The notes: a model not told the origin generated them from the sequence alone. DNA of 64,000 nucleotides from Chlorokybus atmophyticus (GCA_009103225.1 RHPI01003169.1:124001-188000), one strand, 5' to 3'; positions 22,301-33,633 are shown, numbered from the stretch's first letter. Made by a program: numbers and translations.

Positions 22301-25300
22301 TGGATGGAAATTGTGTCTACTTGTGGCAAAAGCTTTTACATCGTTGCAGAGCCCACACCATTTGTGCGTGCTGAGTCCACGTTTACACAACCACATGACG
22401 CTGGAACCACTTTAGTTGTGCGCATTACTTCAGGACCAAAAGTACCTTCTGCAGCTGCTCCCGCAGTTCATCTTCTCGCATGGCGGCCTCCTCCCTTGCA
22501 CTAGCTAACTCAGCCTGCATTGCATAGGACCATCACTAAACTGTAGCTGTTAGCATGTGACCATCAGCCATCGTCTGACCAACCTCTAAGGCCAGCACTC
22601 TATGAAACGAGGAAGCCTGGCTCTTGACACCTCCATGGGTGCGTTCGAGCTGAGATGCTAGCCTGGCGTTTTCTTGCGCAAGCATAGACTCCCTGCATGC
22701 AACAGACATGGGATCTATGTATTGGTCTGGCGCACGTAGGCATTACTGTGCCTTGCAGTGCACAGTACCTCTCTTTCAACTGCGCTTGCACTTCTTTCAG
22801 CTTCTCTGTCATGCGCTCGTTTTCGGTCTGGTACCCTGAGATCAGTAACTCCTGGTCCTGCATATCTCGTCGCAGAGCCGCCAACTCGTGTGCTTCAAGA
22901 ACAACCTACAACGCGTTGTGCATACATCAGCAACCAGTTTAACAAGTAAGCTGAAAGAATTGCACGAAGATAGTGTACCTTGTCTTTGCTCGCAAGAATG
23001 CGCTGGCGCGGGTCTGCGTGCTCCAGTTCCTGAAGGCGCAGCGCCAGTGCGTTCTTTTCTTTCTGCAGCTCGCGCACCCGAGCCTCGTAGCTCTCGCGTA
23101 TGCGTTTTTCATTGAGTTCCACGGCTCGCTTCTGCTCGAGGAGCTTCCGTGTCAAGTCCTTGCGCAGAGCTGATTCTTCTGCCAGCTTCGCCTTGAGCTC
23201 CTCCGCCATGGATTGCCAATCTGTCACCCTTGGCAGCGCGCCACGATTGTCCTTCTTGTGATCTGCCGCTGTCATTGCACTGACCTGCATGTTGCATGAG
23301 AATGTTACCAGGCATGTTTCAACAAAGATTGACCATGCGCCGATTGTTAGTGGCCATAACTACATGCTGTTGCAGTAAAAACCTCGTACCGCTCACCTGC
23401 TCCTGCAGTTGCGCAAATTGCTGACTGAGCTGTAGCGTGGAAGAACTGGCAAGAGGAGTGCTCGCTGCGGTGCCTCTGGAACTGGGAGATATGAAATCTG
23501 ACCGTGTGTTTTGTCTGCTAGGCGCTCGCTTTGGCAATGCCTTCGACTGTGGGTGTGCATGTGGTGTTTTACTGCTGGTGCGCTCAGTTGCAGCACCATG
23601 CCGCGCTTCGGCTTGTGAATACTGTTGCGCGTGTGCCTGCAAGTCTGCGAGTGTTTGACCTTGCAGTTCGCTGGGCTCTGATTTATTTTGCTGCGGGCTT
23701 GGCAATGGAAGTGATATCCTGACGGCGTTGTCACGCTCTCCATGTCTGGCAGCATTCACTTGTAGGCCATGAGACTCTGCATGTTGGTCAGATAGCCCTT
23801 GCAAGGCTGCGTGCATTGTCAATGGTGCGGCCGGTGCTGCTGATGATGAGAGTGTGATTGACGCACGGCTGACAGCGGCCTGTTCAACTACAGTTGGGGC
23901 AGCACCTGAGGCACATGCAGGCGGTAAACCAGGGCAAGGTCGACATATGTTGGCACAGCCATACGCAGATACTTTACCTGTTGCAGGTGTTGTGACAACT
24001 GTGGCAGCCACAGCTTCGGTGACCAGAGCCTCCGCCCTGTCAGCAACAACATTTGATCGCAAACACTCACATGCATGCACACTTGATGCTTTTGCCACCA
24101 CCAATAGACAACTATCGTCCAGTCAACTGACCACTTGTGACTTAGATACATACTGGCAGCGACCAGTCTGCTGCAGCAATGCTGCTGTAGCCATGCACGG
24201 GATGCAAAGCACAGCGTTGCAGACCTGTTGTCGTCACGCGCTGGCAATGTGTCCAAGCTGCTTGCTGTGCTGTGTCTGTATTGCGCTTGCGCAGCATCTG
24301 GAGCATCCTTCCTGAGACAGAATTGATGTGTGAGTGCATATCCACCGAGACACAGTCGTAAGCTGTAATCAGCAAAAGACACGGAAACGCAGCATACCGT
24401 TCGAGTCTGGCAAAGAACTCGCGCTTGGAAGCCTCTTCTGCCTCAGAATCCGTGCCCAGGTCAACTGAGCTCAGCAACGTGGACACGGCTGGAAGCGTCT
24501 TCAACAGGGCAGCTGGTCCTAAAGGCATTGCAACATTAACTGGTCAGTCCATCAAGCCAGCACCAAGTCAGTCAGCATTTTGGTCTACCTGCAGCCAGTG
24601 GTTGGCCAAAATCTAAGGAGCGCTGCACCGTGTTGGGGCCTGGCAGTGCAGACGCTGCACAATCACTCAGACATATCAGTACTAAGTCCGCAGTCACGGG
24701 AGCATCAACCTTATGCATGGCCGTGGCCGCCAGTATTAGTTGTTACAGCAATCCTGTCAGTTGCACATCCATGGTCAACCTAGAGGCTTTGTTGTAGCAT
24801 CTGCTTTGGATTCAGCGTTGACAAGTGACCTCCGCTGACTGTGCCGCATGTCTGGTGTCAATGTCAGCTCAGGAGAACGCAATCCACCCAACAACTGCGC
24901 GCACAGCTAACCTTTCAGCAACAACAGCAGTGCGAACCTGACAACAAGTCACAAGCAACTCGTGTACTACCGTCAGTTGGTAAAGTGAGATCCAACAATA
25001 ACGATGTAGTGCTGTCACAAGTGCATGCTGGCGGATGAACAACCCGATGCTGCGCATTGAGCTGCTAACCTGAGTACCCATGCTGCCTGTTGCTTCTCTT
25101 GAGGGAACGTCTGTTGGGGAAGATTCAAAAGAAGAGTAGTTCTCGTCTCCAGAAGTGACATCATCCACAACAAGCTGTGAAATGGCCTGAGGCCGATGCG
25201 AAGCAGCGGAGGTGGAGACTGCGTTCTCCTTTACAGCAGTTGTTGCCGTGCTTGTAGATGGCAAGGGCAGTCTTTGCTTGTTCAACATTGGCACCTCTCC

Positions 25301-25959
25301 TGGCGATTGCGCATCACTGTCCCACAGCGATCTGGAAGAATTCACCTCCGTGCTCACAGCTGAAGCCTTGAAAAAGGATGATGCGCCATGCCGCTGTGCT
25401 GATTGCCTGACGGGAGGCGTATGCTTCCGCAGCCGCGAGCTGCATTGCAAAGTCAACACTGAACTTGAGTCCATGCATGCTTTGCTGTTTGGAATATTGG
25501 TGTCCAAGCTAGTTGTGTTCCGAGCGTTGTGCTGACCACTTGGATGGCATCAAGTGCTGCGTGCATATGCTGAACTGAATATATGTCCGCTGCGTGCAAC
25601 GAAGCAATGAGACCCTAGTTGCAGCGCTGCAATGCAGCAATGCTGAACGAGCAAGCAGCACTGTGAAGTAAGGCAGCCTACAGTTTGGAAGCTAAGTGAC
25701 AAGAATGCTAACCAACAGACGCCTCCCATGCAGCAGCGGCAACCAAGCTTCACGCTACGTCTTTGCTGTACCTGTACGTATTGTCCGGATCGTCTTCATC
25801 GTCGTCATCAGAGACAGGTGCAGCCATGAAAGCCTCAAAGCTGGGGTGCACATGCTGCCCTGGAGAGCGCTCCCTGCCGCCTGCGCTGTAAACCTGCCGC
25901 CGAGGCCGAGGAACGTTCGCAGCGGCCACCGACCCGGCCCTCAAGCTCTGCGCTAACAT
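19355..25959 (-). CDS. Long coiled-coil protein, CEP162-like
   Basis: A multi-exon gene starting at ATG 25959 and ending at TAG 19357-19355. Approximate exons: 25959-25759, 25516-25070, 24525-24390, 23925-23400, 23285-22980, 22905-22770, 22690-22600, 22515-22445, 22250-22130, 21930-21790, 21660-21545, 21412-21283, 21095-20902, 20695-20408, 20108-19940; the last two, 19806-19726 and 19549-19355, join in phase. The N-terminal third is low-complexity with an acidic DDDDEDD patch. The rest is coiled coil (EELKAKLAEESALRKDL, VRELQKEKNALALRLQELE, LLISGYQTENERMTEKLKE), ending in NAELARFRAELDAIL. The GYQxENE motif and the RFRxELDxIL tail resemble CEP162, which tethers ciliary transition-zone proteins to axonemal microtubules. 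Identity comes from memory of the family and is moderate; other centrosomal coiled-coil proteins remain possible. Confidence 0.65.
20108..20174. repeat. 26-bp inverted repeat at an intron acceptor
   Basis: Arms 20108-20133 and 20149-20174 are complementary with two mismatches and a 15-base loop. On the minus strand the structure ends exactly at the CAG acceptor of the exon that begins near 20107. Confidence 0.8.
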
Positions 25960-26149
25960 GTTAAAGGACCACGACAGCGGGACTCAACCCCACCCCACCA
26001 GCACGTCGCCCACGCCGCCCACGCCGCCAATCCCGGCAGCCATACGCACATTTTGCCCACCAATTTTGAATTCCAGACGTTAGGGTTTTGCTGAATTAAC
26101 CCGACCACGTTTAATTGAAACAAAGGATTGGTTGGTTTTTAGTCAGGGT
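25960..26149. other. Upstream region of the CEP162-like gene
   Basis: C-rich at 25980-26035 (cccaccccaccagc, cgcccacgccgcc repeats), then AT-richer. Probably promoter. No gene. Confidence 0.35.
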
Positions 26150-26430
26150 TCTGTTGCGGCGCAAGGCCTTAATGCCTGAACGGCACGTTAACCAGTGCCT
26201 TAATCGCAGTTTGCGGGGCAGCTTGTTGGCGGCGTCAGGGGCAGCGTTGTTTGAACGACAGGGTTGCTAGCATAATCTGCAAGAATGGTTGCTCATCCAG
26301 CAAGGCCCGGTACGACACGCGGACAGCTATTTTCTCGCCGGAGGGGTGGCTATGCAAGGTGCGCAAGATGCTTGATGAGCGCAGTTTGTGTGTGGCATGT
26401 ATACTACATAGCTGTATGCTTGCATTGCCG
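26150..26430 (+). pseudogene. Duplicated, decayed 5' end of proteasome alpha-4 gene
   Basis: The segment resembles 37290-37580, which holds the promoter, exon 1 and start of intron 1 of the intact gene. Around 26308-26365 it encodes ARYDTRTAIFSPEGW, against [16 protein letters not shown] in the real gene. It is followed by the same kind of donor (gtgcgcaag versus gtgcgaaag). The in-frame ATG is lost and later residues diverge (LCK for LYQ). Upstream similarity includes gcgttgttt and cagggntgctagc. It lies directly before retroelement copy A, whose other side is followed by the intact gene. Confidence 0.75.
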
Positions 26431-26506
26431 TGAGTATTGTATTATGTACTGTCATGCTAAGGCTCAACTCTTTAAACATTCATAACATTCATAACATTCA
26501 GCAATA

Positions 26507-27104
26507 TGTCATGCCTATTGCCCGCGCATACCAGCCTTCATCGAGCACGCCTACATCGAAACCATCGCCGGCCTACCAGCATACCAGCGCGCGCGCGTCA
26601 TCCACCAGTAGCTAGGTCATGACTTCGAAGTAGCTCACGACCATAGCCTACATAGGCACCGCGCGTGCCTTTTTAGTTGTGAGTTCAATTATAAGTTGTG
26701 TTCTATATCGAGTGGTGATTGCTGTGGAAATAGCCTCGATATGATCGTTAGCTTATGTTTTGAACAGTCATGATTTGACTTGTATAAGTAGTCACAGTGT
26801 TCACCAGATCAGCTGGTGACACAATGAGTGAGAAAGCTAAGAGCTTATGAAACCACTTGAACTGCGAAAACGTCATCCCGGTTACCAAGAACCCCCTCAC
26901 TGTGTGAGAGCCTGTGCATGCTCGTGTGCATGCTTGTCATTGCTATGAGCTTGGTGTGCCTGGTTGCAGTGTGTTTGTTGGCATCAGTTAGGGCATAGTA
27001 TCCATGTGTTGCTTGCTCATTCACTTCACTTAACAGTATAATACATTTTCCGCTGATGCAAAGAACTGTGTAAACAGCACTACCTATAGTAGTGGCTTGT
27101 TAAC
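26507..27104 (+). repeat. Copy A terminal repeat A1
   Basis: Matches A2 (35367-35952) from TGTCAT to gtggcttgttaac, about 90% by eye. After it comes tcacagtgtcac and the leader, not the B segment. No TGG-type primer site follows directly. Confidence 0.85.
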
Positions 27105-27524
27105 TCACAGTGTCACCCTCTTTGCTCAAGTGAGTGCGTTGCATTCCGCATCGGATATTGCAGTCTGTATCTAGGGACACATCCATGTGCATTCGTTATC
27201 ACTGTCATTACATAGTGCACACACAAGTACTAGTGTGGTGAGTGGTAGCGGCATCGAGACAGGCAGTAGAGCACAAACACTGTACCCTGCATACACTTTC
27301 ACCTGTGGACTAGCTGTATGAGCAGGCCCACCGGGTTCTCTCCAATAGACGTGGGTGACCTCAGTAGCTGAAGCCCAACCTCCAATCTCACCTATGAGCG
27401 GACCAGCGACGGGAGCAACGATCATAGCAGCAGAGGCTCGCGTTCTGTCTCCGACTTCACTCTGTTCCTGTCCACTCCTCCGCATCGAGCTTCCCCACTC
27501 TCGTCCGACAGTGACAACTACGAA
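27105..27524 (+). other. Copy A leader
   Basis: Untranslated leader between A1 and gag, similar to 41367-41788 in copy B. No primer binding site recognised. Confidence 0.6.
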
Positions 27525-28590
27525 ATGGAGTCTTCCAGCTCAACCACGTCCATACGCTTCTCCGGACGTGCTGGCACTACCTCGCGGGACGAATTCATTA
27601 TCAAGTTTTACTCCAAGATGCGACAGCAGGCTCTGAAGAATAAAGATTGGTCAGATGAGATTTCTTTTCACATTGCTGCTCAGTATCTGGACCATGAAGC
27701 ACATGATGACTGGAAGTCTGTTGCTGAATTGCATCGAGTTGATGGCTATGGCGAGCTTGCCAGTACCATAGCATCCGCGTCACTGCACAGCCCAGCAACC
27801 GTCTTTGCACCTGCCACTCCCGCTGCAGTCATCGCGCTGTCCATAGCGGCAGCCACTGACAGAGCAGAGGAGGAGGAACCTGAGTTGATGATCGTCAACC
27901 TGACCCCTGCAGAGATTGAAATAAAGACGGCCGCGCGACAGGCCCGGATCTTGGACCGCTCTGCTGCCATCCTTGAAGAACAGCGAACTGCAGCTGTTGA
28001 GGTGGGCACACCTCTACCTTTGGCAACACCTGGCTCTCGTGCGGGAGGCAGTGCTTTCACCCTCGGGTCAGTCGCACTGTGCGCACCAGCCATCATTGTA
28101 GGTGCCGTCATCTCTAACTCTCCCCTCAAGGATCAATACGCTGCACTTCGTCGCATCTTCCCACCGCAGACCACTAGTAAAGTGGAGGAGTTGAGGCGGT
28201 TCCGACGCAAGCCCAATGAGGACCCCCTACGCCTGTACTCCAGACTGGAAGGGCTGTTGAAGGACACTGACTATAAGATCGTCAGTGACGAGGCTGCTGC
28301 AATGGTATATGTCAATGAGTTGGATGCCACCTTGAGCGAGTCGACGCGCCTGACCCTGAACTACAGCAGGCCCCTTGGCTACACGCTCAAGGAAGCTTTC
28401 AAGACTGCACAAGCCATCCATAAGCGCTTGGTGTATGACAAGGCAGTGCTAGATACCAACCGCAGCGCCTCACGGCTTGTAGCCAGCACAACCGGCGAGC
28501 CTCCTCGCCGCGAATGTGGCCGGGACGCTCCACCAGCACGCGACAAAGGGAAACGGTCAGCGCATACTGCTTTGCCTGCCCCTGTGCTGG
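27525..28590 (+). CDS. Gag-like protein of copy A (3' deleted)
   Basis: ATG at 27525 (MESSSSTTSIRF). About 355 residues of gag: an N-terminal region (IAAQYLDHEAHDDW), a helical middle (ILDRSAAILEEQRTAAVEVG), and a retrotransposon gag domain (LRRFRRKPNEDPLRLYSRLEG, TRLTLNYSRPLGYTL, QAIHKRLVY). The zinc knuckles found in copies B and C are missing because of the deletion at about 28590; the frame then continues into foreign sequence to 28703. Confidence 0.8.
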
Positions 28591-28639
28591 GGCGCTTGCC
28601 GCACTGCGCTCAACACCACCAGAGGAGACTGCAGCAGCA

Positions 28640-29135
28640 GTTACCCCACACACACGCTACCGACGATGTAAGCGGCTGCGCATCCACGCCAACGCAGCCA
28701 TGATCGCCAAACAAGGCAAGCATGTCACTATCAATGGACGAGCACCCAAGCGTTTGATGCTGGACTCTGAAGCCCAGCCTGTCATCATCGGACTTTACCT
28801 CGCACGCGACCTTGGCGTCACCAGCGCTGAGCTGATGACGTGCCCATACGTGCTCGACACAGCAACCGGCAGCCGTGACAAGGTGATTCATCGCCATCGC
28901 ATCGCCAAGCAAGCCCTCTGCATTCGCTTGATAGGGGTAAACTTTTCCCACAGCACCGAGGTCATATAGAAGTGTGTGGTCACCGACGCAGGATCCTTCG
29001 ACCTGTGCTGTGCTGGGACAGGACTTCAACTTCCCTGATGGCATGGGGCTAGATTGCTGGACAGAGAAGGCATGGTTTCGTCCCCTTTGGGATGAGGAGG
29101 ATGGAGAGGTTCAAGGATATCTGCCTCTCGAGCTG
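28640..29135 (+). pseudogene. Aspartic protease region of copy A
   Basis: Retropepsin-like domain: INGRAPKRLMLDSEAQP corresponds to LDSGAQ-type active sites, with G changed to E here, so catalysis is likely lost. It is followed by ARDLGVTSAEL, TATGSRDKV and LGQDFNFP. Sister copies carry related versions (LDSRAQP in B, LDGGAQP in D). Confidence 0.75.
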
Positions 29136-29428
29136 GTGGCTCGCACTCGCTCTCACCAAAGGTCAGTTGCAATAGCCACCTACAGGTCAATGTCGATGAC
29201 CACTGACGGGTCAACTGCAGCAGCCACCCATAGGTTGGTTTCGACAACCACTGACAGATCAGCTGCGGTGGTCACCCACAACTCTGACCAAGACTCTCCT
29301 ATCCCATATGACAAATCTCAGGAAGACGCCACTGAGGAAGTGGCCCACCAGAAATCAATGGATCGCCACTGGCGCGCACAGGTGGTCGCACTTCTACTAC
29401 TGACCAGACCACGGCTTACTTCACGGTT

Positions 29429-29467
29429 CCCTCTCTACAAGGACCAATTTGGTCCTTGTAGAGAGGG
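29429..29467. repeat. Perfect 19-bp palindrome in copy A
   Basis: Arms 29429-29447 and 29449-29467 are exact reverse complements with a single-base spacer. Copy B has only the left arm followed by different sequence (46608 onward). Confidence 0.92.
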
Positions 29468-29469
29468 TC

Positions 29470-30530
29470 CAGGAACAACACCAGGTGGCCATTGGAATAG
29501 TGGAGTTTTACGTATTTCGTCGACAACAAAGCATCACCGTGTTGGAACTATTTAGAGGTATAGGTAGTGGCCTCGCCGCTGTCCTCAACACCGGTGCGAC
29601 GCTCACGAAGTATTTCTTTTGTGACCCTGATCCACACGCACAGCTTGCCCTGAGCCACCACCTGCGCCACTTACACAAATGCTACCCGCAGCAACTGCCG
29701 CTATCGGCACTGCAAGGCAGTTTAAAGGCACTGCCACAGGACATCCGTTTAATCACTGCAGATCGCCTCCTGGCGGTGGGCAACATTGACCTGCTGATAG
29801 CGCGATGGGAGTGTCAAGGACACTCCAGAGCAGGCAAAGGTCAGGGACTCGCTGATCCTCGCTCGTGACTGTTCTGGGAAGTGATGTGTATCATCAATTC
29901 TGCAGAGCAACCAGCTGTCCATGCCTTCAAAATGCATCATTGCAAATGTGCACTCCGAGGACGATAAACGCCATCACGTGTTCAACAGCTTTCAACAGAT
30001 GTGTTCTTTACTAGGACACCCTTTTAAAAGCAATGCAGCGCGTTATGGCTCCCGTGCCATCGCCTCCGCGCCAAGTGGACAAACCTGGCTGCCGTCGAGG
30101 ATCTCTTTGCTGCTAAATATCTGCACAGCAGTCGTCCACGCGATCTCACCGTTGATGCTATCCTAGACCCTGGGCGCACAGCACAACCAGTCACACGACA
30201 CAATCACCAAAACGTTTACCAGTGCAACCAGCCTTGTCGACCACGTCGTGCGCTCCCCACTCTGGTGTGTTACCCAGGATCATACGCCTACCGCAACCAA
30301 GGCGAAGGCATGGTGTTGGATTCCAACACAGGCCAACCGGAAGAACCCAACGCACGTGAGCGCGAACGCGCCATGGGCTTCTCTCCAGGCAGTATCACAG
30401 GTTCCACGCTGACCGACAATTAGCAATGTGAGTCGTTGGGGCGCGCCATGGACCAGAACAGCATGGTGTGGTTATCGAAAATATGCTTTGCTCTCCAGGA
30501 CCGCCATGTGGCTGTCCAAGAGCTCGAACA
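29470..30530 (+). pseudogene. Cytosine-5 DNA methyltransferase domain of copy A
   Basis: Motif I TVLELFRGIGSGLAAVL (SAM binding) at about 29537-29586; motif IV region LLIARWECQGHSRAG with the catalytic Cys near 29812, followed by GKGQGLADPRS; motif VI IIANVHSEDD (ENV in copies B and D, E lost here); motif VIII YGSRA then a frame change (SRAHRVRAKWTNL in B and D); C-terminal motifs PEEPNARERERAMGF and LGRAMDQNSMVWL, the counterpart of the RxxxxxQGFP and GNA regions. These define a C5 methyltransferase fused into the polyprotein between protease and RT. Frameshifts and stops (TGA after PRS, TAG at 30421) inactivate it. Such domains methylate cytosines in DNA. Confidence 0.88.
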
Positions 30531-30538
30531 CCTTTGTG

Positions 30539-30539
<1 letters not shown>

Positions 30540-30569
<30 letters not shown>
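30540..30569. repeat. G30 homopolymer in copy A
   Basis: 30 consecutive G between the methyltransferase and RT parts. Copy B has seven G at the same place (around 48574); copy D has none. Confidence 0.95.
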
Positions 30570-30599
30570 CGATCGCGTGCGAGAGACGAAAGCCACACA

Positions 30600-32181
30600 C
30601 ACCGCCTTTGAAATCGCCAATATGGAGGAGCATTCAGCAGTCACTGTGGAGGACATCCCAATAGTTGCCAATGCTACCTCTTGGTCCCATGCTTTTGGAC
30701 CACTGGTTATTGGCCAGACGCGAGAACAACTTGAGGCTCTCATCAACAAGTGGAGGAGTCGGTTCAGCTTGAGCGTGAAGGAACTGGGCGTTTGCTCAAG
30801 TTATCAGATGAACACCGAACCGGTGTTTCAACGACGGTACCGACTCTCCAAGTTGGAAAAAGACTTGGTGGAGCAGAGGTGCAAGGCTCTGCTAGATGCA
30901 GGCCTGATTGAGGAGTCCACATCGGACTTTGCGGCCGCGACCGTCATGCCCCTGAAAAAGGATTCAGCAGGCAAGTGGACAGGCCGGCGTATGTGCGGCG
31001 ATTATCGCCCCCTCAACAACAAAACTAAACAAGACAGGTATAAAATCTGTTGAAGATATTCTACATCCAGGCGGACGGTTAGCTTGCACTTCAAATAGAA
31101 TGGCCGCGAGAAGGCTCTAGGCGAGGACTCAAGTCGAAAGTTCCAGGCGCGTGAAGGTTCCAGGCGCGGACTCGAGTTCGGAGTCTGGCGACTTCCAGGC
31201 CTGCACGAGAATCGTCATAACTCGGTGGTTACTACCCCGATTTGGGCGTTCTAGAGCTCAAAAATTAGCCCTTGAAGGTAGCTACAAGATGTTTTTTAGC
31301 TGCATTTTTAGCTGAATTTTTTTTTTCAGAACGCAGCATTTAAATAGGTGTAGCAAACGTGGTGGCTTCTGAAGTAGACAGGTGTACTCCTGGCGGGTAC
31401 GAAACCCGCGTACATCGTGGCAATAGATGGTCTTAGTCTTGTTGTTGCAGCCTCTTGGCGTTGATGTTGAGTGGCGTGCACACATGTGCATGTGTAGGTT
31501 TGTCAAAGCATCTCAATATAATGCCTATTGCAGAGGGTATCTTTGATGATGTAGGAGACTGTACCGTCGTTAGCATCCCGGACATGCGACAAGGGTACAA
31601 CCGGATCGCCATCAAGGAGGAGGACAAGCACAGGACCTCTTTCTGGGGCAATCGGCAGCTGTACTAGTGGAAGGTCATGCCCTTCGGACTGAAGAATGCT
31701 CCTGCCAAGTTCCAGCGCGTCATGGACAAAGCCTTGCAGAGGCTGGACTTCCCGCGATGCTACATTAATGACATTCTCGTCTTCAGCCGCAGCAACAAAG
31801 AGCACCTACAGCACATCGAGGAGGTGCTGGAGAGACTTAAGGGGGTGGGGATGACGGTGCACCCCGACAAGTGCACCTTCTTCACTCACAAGGTACCCTA
31901 CCTGGGGCACATGATTGTGCCCCACGGTGTGTACGTACAGCAGGCGAAGGTGGAGGCCTTGGAGCAGCTATCCCGGCTCCAATGGACCTACGCGCCTGCG
32001 CACCTTTCTGGGCCTGGCCAACTACTACCGCCGGTTGGTAAAGAACTTCGTAAAGATCGCGCAACCCCTCAACAAGCTCCAAAAAAAGGAATTGGCGTTT
32101 GCGTGGAAGGAGCCACAACAGCAGGCGTTTGACGAGCTAAAGGGCAGGCTCACCACCGCTCCCATTCTGCAACGCCCTGAC
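30600..32181 (+). pseudogene. Reverse transcriptase of copy A, interrupted
   Basis: Gypsy-type RT: YRLSKLEKDLVEQRCKALL, RRMCGDYRPLNNKTKQD (to 31040), insertion 31048-31510, then GIFDDVGDCTV, DMRQGYNRIAI, KVMPFGLKNAPAKFQRVMDK and the catalytic region CYINDILVF (YIDD in copy B; here D to N). A TAG stands before WKVMPF (31666) and a frameshift lies near 31980, after which LRTFLGLANYYRRL continues. Confidence 0.85.
31048..31510 (+). mobile_element. Probable solo LTR inserted in RT of copy A
   Basis: Sequence absent from copy B (49071-49081). It starts TGTTGAAGATATT and ends gtcaaagca, resembling the ends of the solo LTR at 33172. No clean target duplication was found, so the exact borders are uncertain. 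Confidence 0.5.
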
Positions 32182-32525
32182 TGTTGACTAGAGATGCTGC
32201 ATGCAACCATGCACAACAAGCATACACAGCACAGTGGTAAGAGCAGAGCTACGCCGCCAACGAAGTGACCACAGAAGTGAACTAACTCAATAACCCACGG
32301 CCTGTCGGTTCTGGGCCCTTAGTCTGGGTCCTACCAAAGACCAGACCAGACTGTACCAGTCCTAATTGCATGCAGCCTATACATACAACTGCAGTCTATG
32401 AGTAGCTTATCAAGTACAAGTTTAATAAGCTACAACAGGGCTAGCTAAACTGACTGGACAACAGCACATAAGTGTTATATGTTATACATGCAGAGAACAC
32501 TGCATAACATGCTATATTCTCCACA
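32182..32525 (+). mobile_element. Solo LTR with 5-bp target duplication
   Basis: 344 bp, TGTTGACTAG...CTCCACA, flanked by ctgac at 32177-32181 and 32526-32530. It splits the RT/RNase H coding sequence of copy A, which resumes with TKPLILHTDWSK. Confidence 0.88.
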
Positions 32526-32530
32526 CTGAC

Positions 32531-33170
32531 TACACCAAGCCCTTAATCCTCCACACCGACTGGAGCAAGCTTGGGATGGGGGCTGTGCTGGTGCAGCATG
32601 ATGAGAACAAGAAGGAGCGGGTGGTGTCGTACGCCAGCCGAAGCAACAACAGCGCTGAGGCCAACTACAGCAGCTACGAGGGGGAGTGCCTCGCTGCAGT
32701 GTGGGCCATCTCCTGCTTCAGACCTTTCCTCTTTAATCGGCAATTTCAGCTGCTCACCGATCATCTGCCACTCAAGTGGTTGATGACCAACCAACATCTG
32801 ACAGGGAAACTTGCTCGCTGGGCCCTGTTGTTGCAGGAGTATGACTTAGAAATCGACCACCGCGCCGGCCTCACCAACCAAGACGCCGATGGCCTCAATC
32901 GCAACCCTCACCTCAGTACCAACGATGCAATCGGAGCTCGTCACGAGCTCGGCCCTGCAGCAGCAGCTCCCACCGTAGCGGCCATGTTTGCTGTTGCCGC
33001 GTTACGTTCAGGGCATCAGATCAACACCACCGCCACCTCAACGGCAGAGGAGGTTCATGCCCTTGAGCCTACCGGCCCCACAGTGACCACACCCCGAGGG
33101 AACGTCCACGCGGTCGACATTGAAGTCGACGACACCGAGCTGGCACCCACCGACACCAGGCAGGACATAT
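32531..33170 (+). CDS. RNase H region of copy A
   Basis: Continues after the solo LTR: ILHTDWSKLGMGAVLVQHD, ERVVSYASRSNNSAEANYSS, EGECLAAVWAI, LLTDHLPLKWL, DYDLEIDHRAG-like tail and QDADGLNRNP. This is the RNase H fold typical of Gypsy Pol, without internal stops. It ends in a linker that is split by the next solo LTR. Confidence 0.82.
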
Positions 33171-33171
33171 G

Positions 33172-33628
33172 TGTTGAAGGTATTACATGGGTGATGCTTG
33201 TATCCGGTCAGCTTGCCCTTCATACAGGAGTCGAGGGTCGAAGGTACCATGAAGAAGCGCGTGGGCTCCAGACTTAGCAAGACGGTCGAGTCATGACGGA
33301 CTCCGGACCAGGCTGCTTGGTAGAGCCTTGGGAGAAATCGCGTAGCTTCGTGGATACGTAAGCTTAGCAAGCGTGGCTTGGCTTGTTGAAAAGCTCTGAT
33401 TGTGAGATAGACAGGGTAGCTTACAGAACAGCAATCGGCTGAGTATAGTGCACGTGGTGCTTGCCAATGTAGACGTGTGTAGAGACTGGCAGGGTATAAA
33501 GCCCAGACTTGTTGCAATGAAGAAGATAGGTCACGATGTAGCATGTGTGCGGATGCTATGGCGGCAGTAGCAGTCATGCTCTTGTGTTGATGTTGTTGGC
33601 GTGTCACTTGCACGTGTGTATGTCAACA
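33172..33628 (+). mobile_element. Solo LTR with 5-bp target duplication
   Basis: 457 bp, TGTTGAAGG...GTCAACA, flanked by atatg at 33167-33171 and 33629-33633. It contains a TATA box (tataaa, 33495-33500). Inserted between the RNase H and integrase parts of copy A. Confidence 0.9.
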
Positions 33629-33633
33629 ATATG

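Noticed and set aside
19355-25959. Several separate small genes, given the many short open frames in this stretch
   Set aside because: They share strand, coiled-coil character and consensus splice borders and read as one multi-exon gene.
26285-26485. Small gene with an ATG at 26285
   Set aside because: This frame is a shifted reading of the duplicated proteasome exon; the similarity to the real exon is in another frame.
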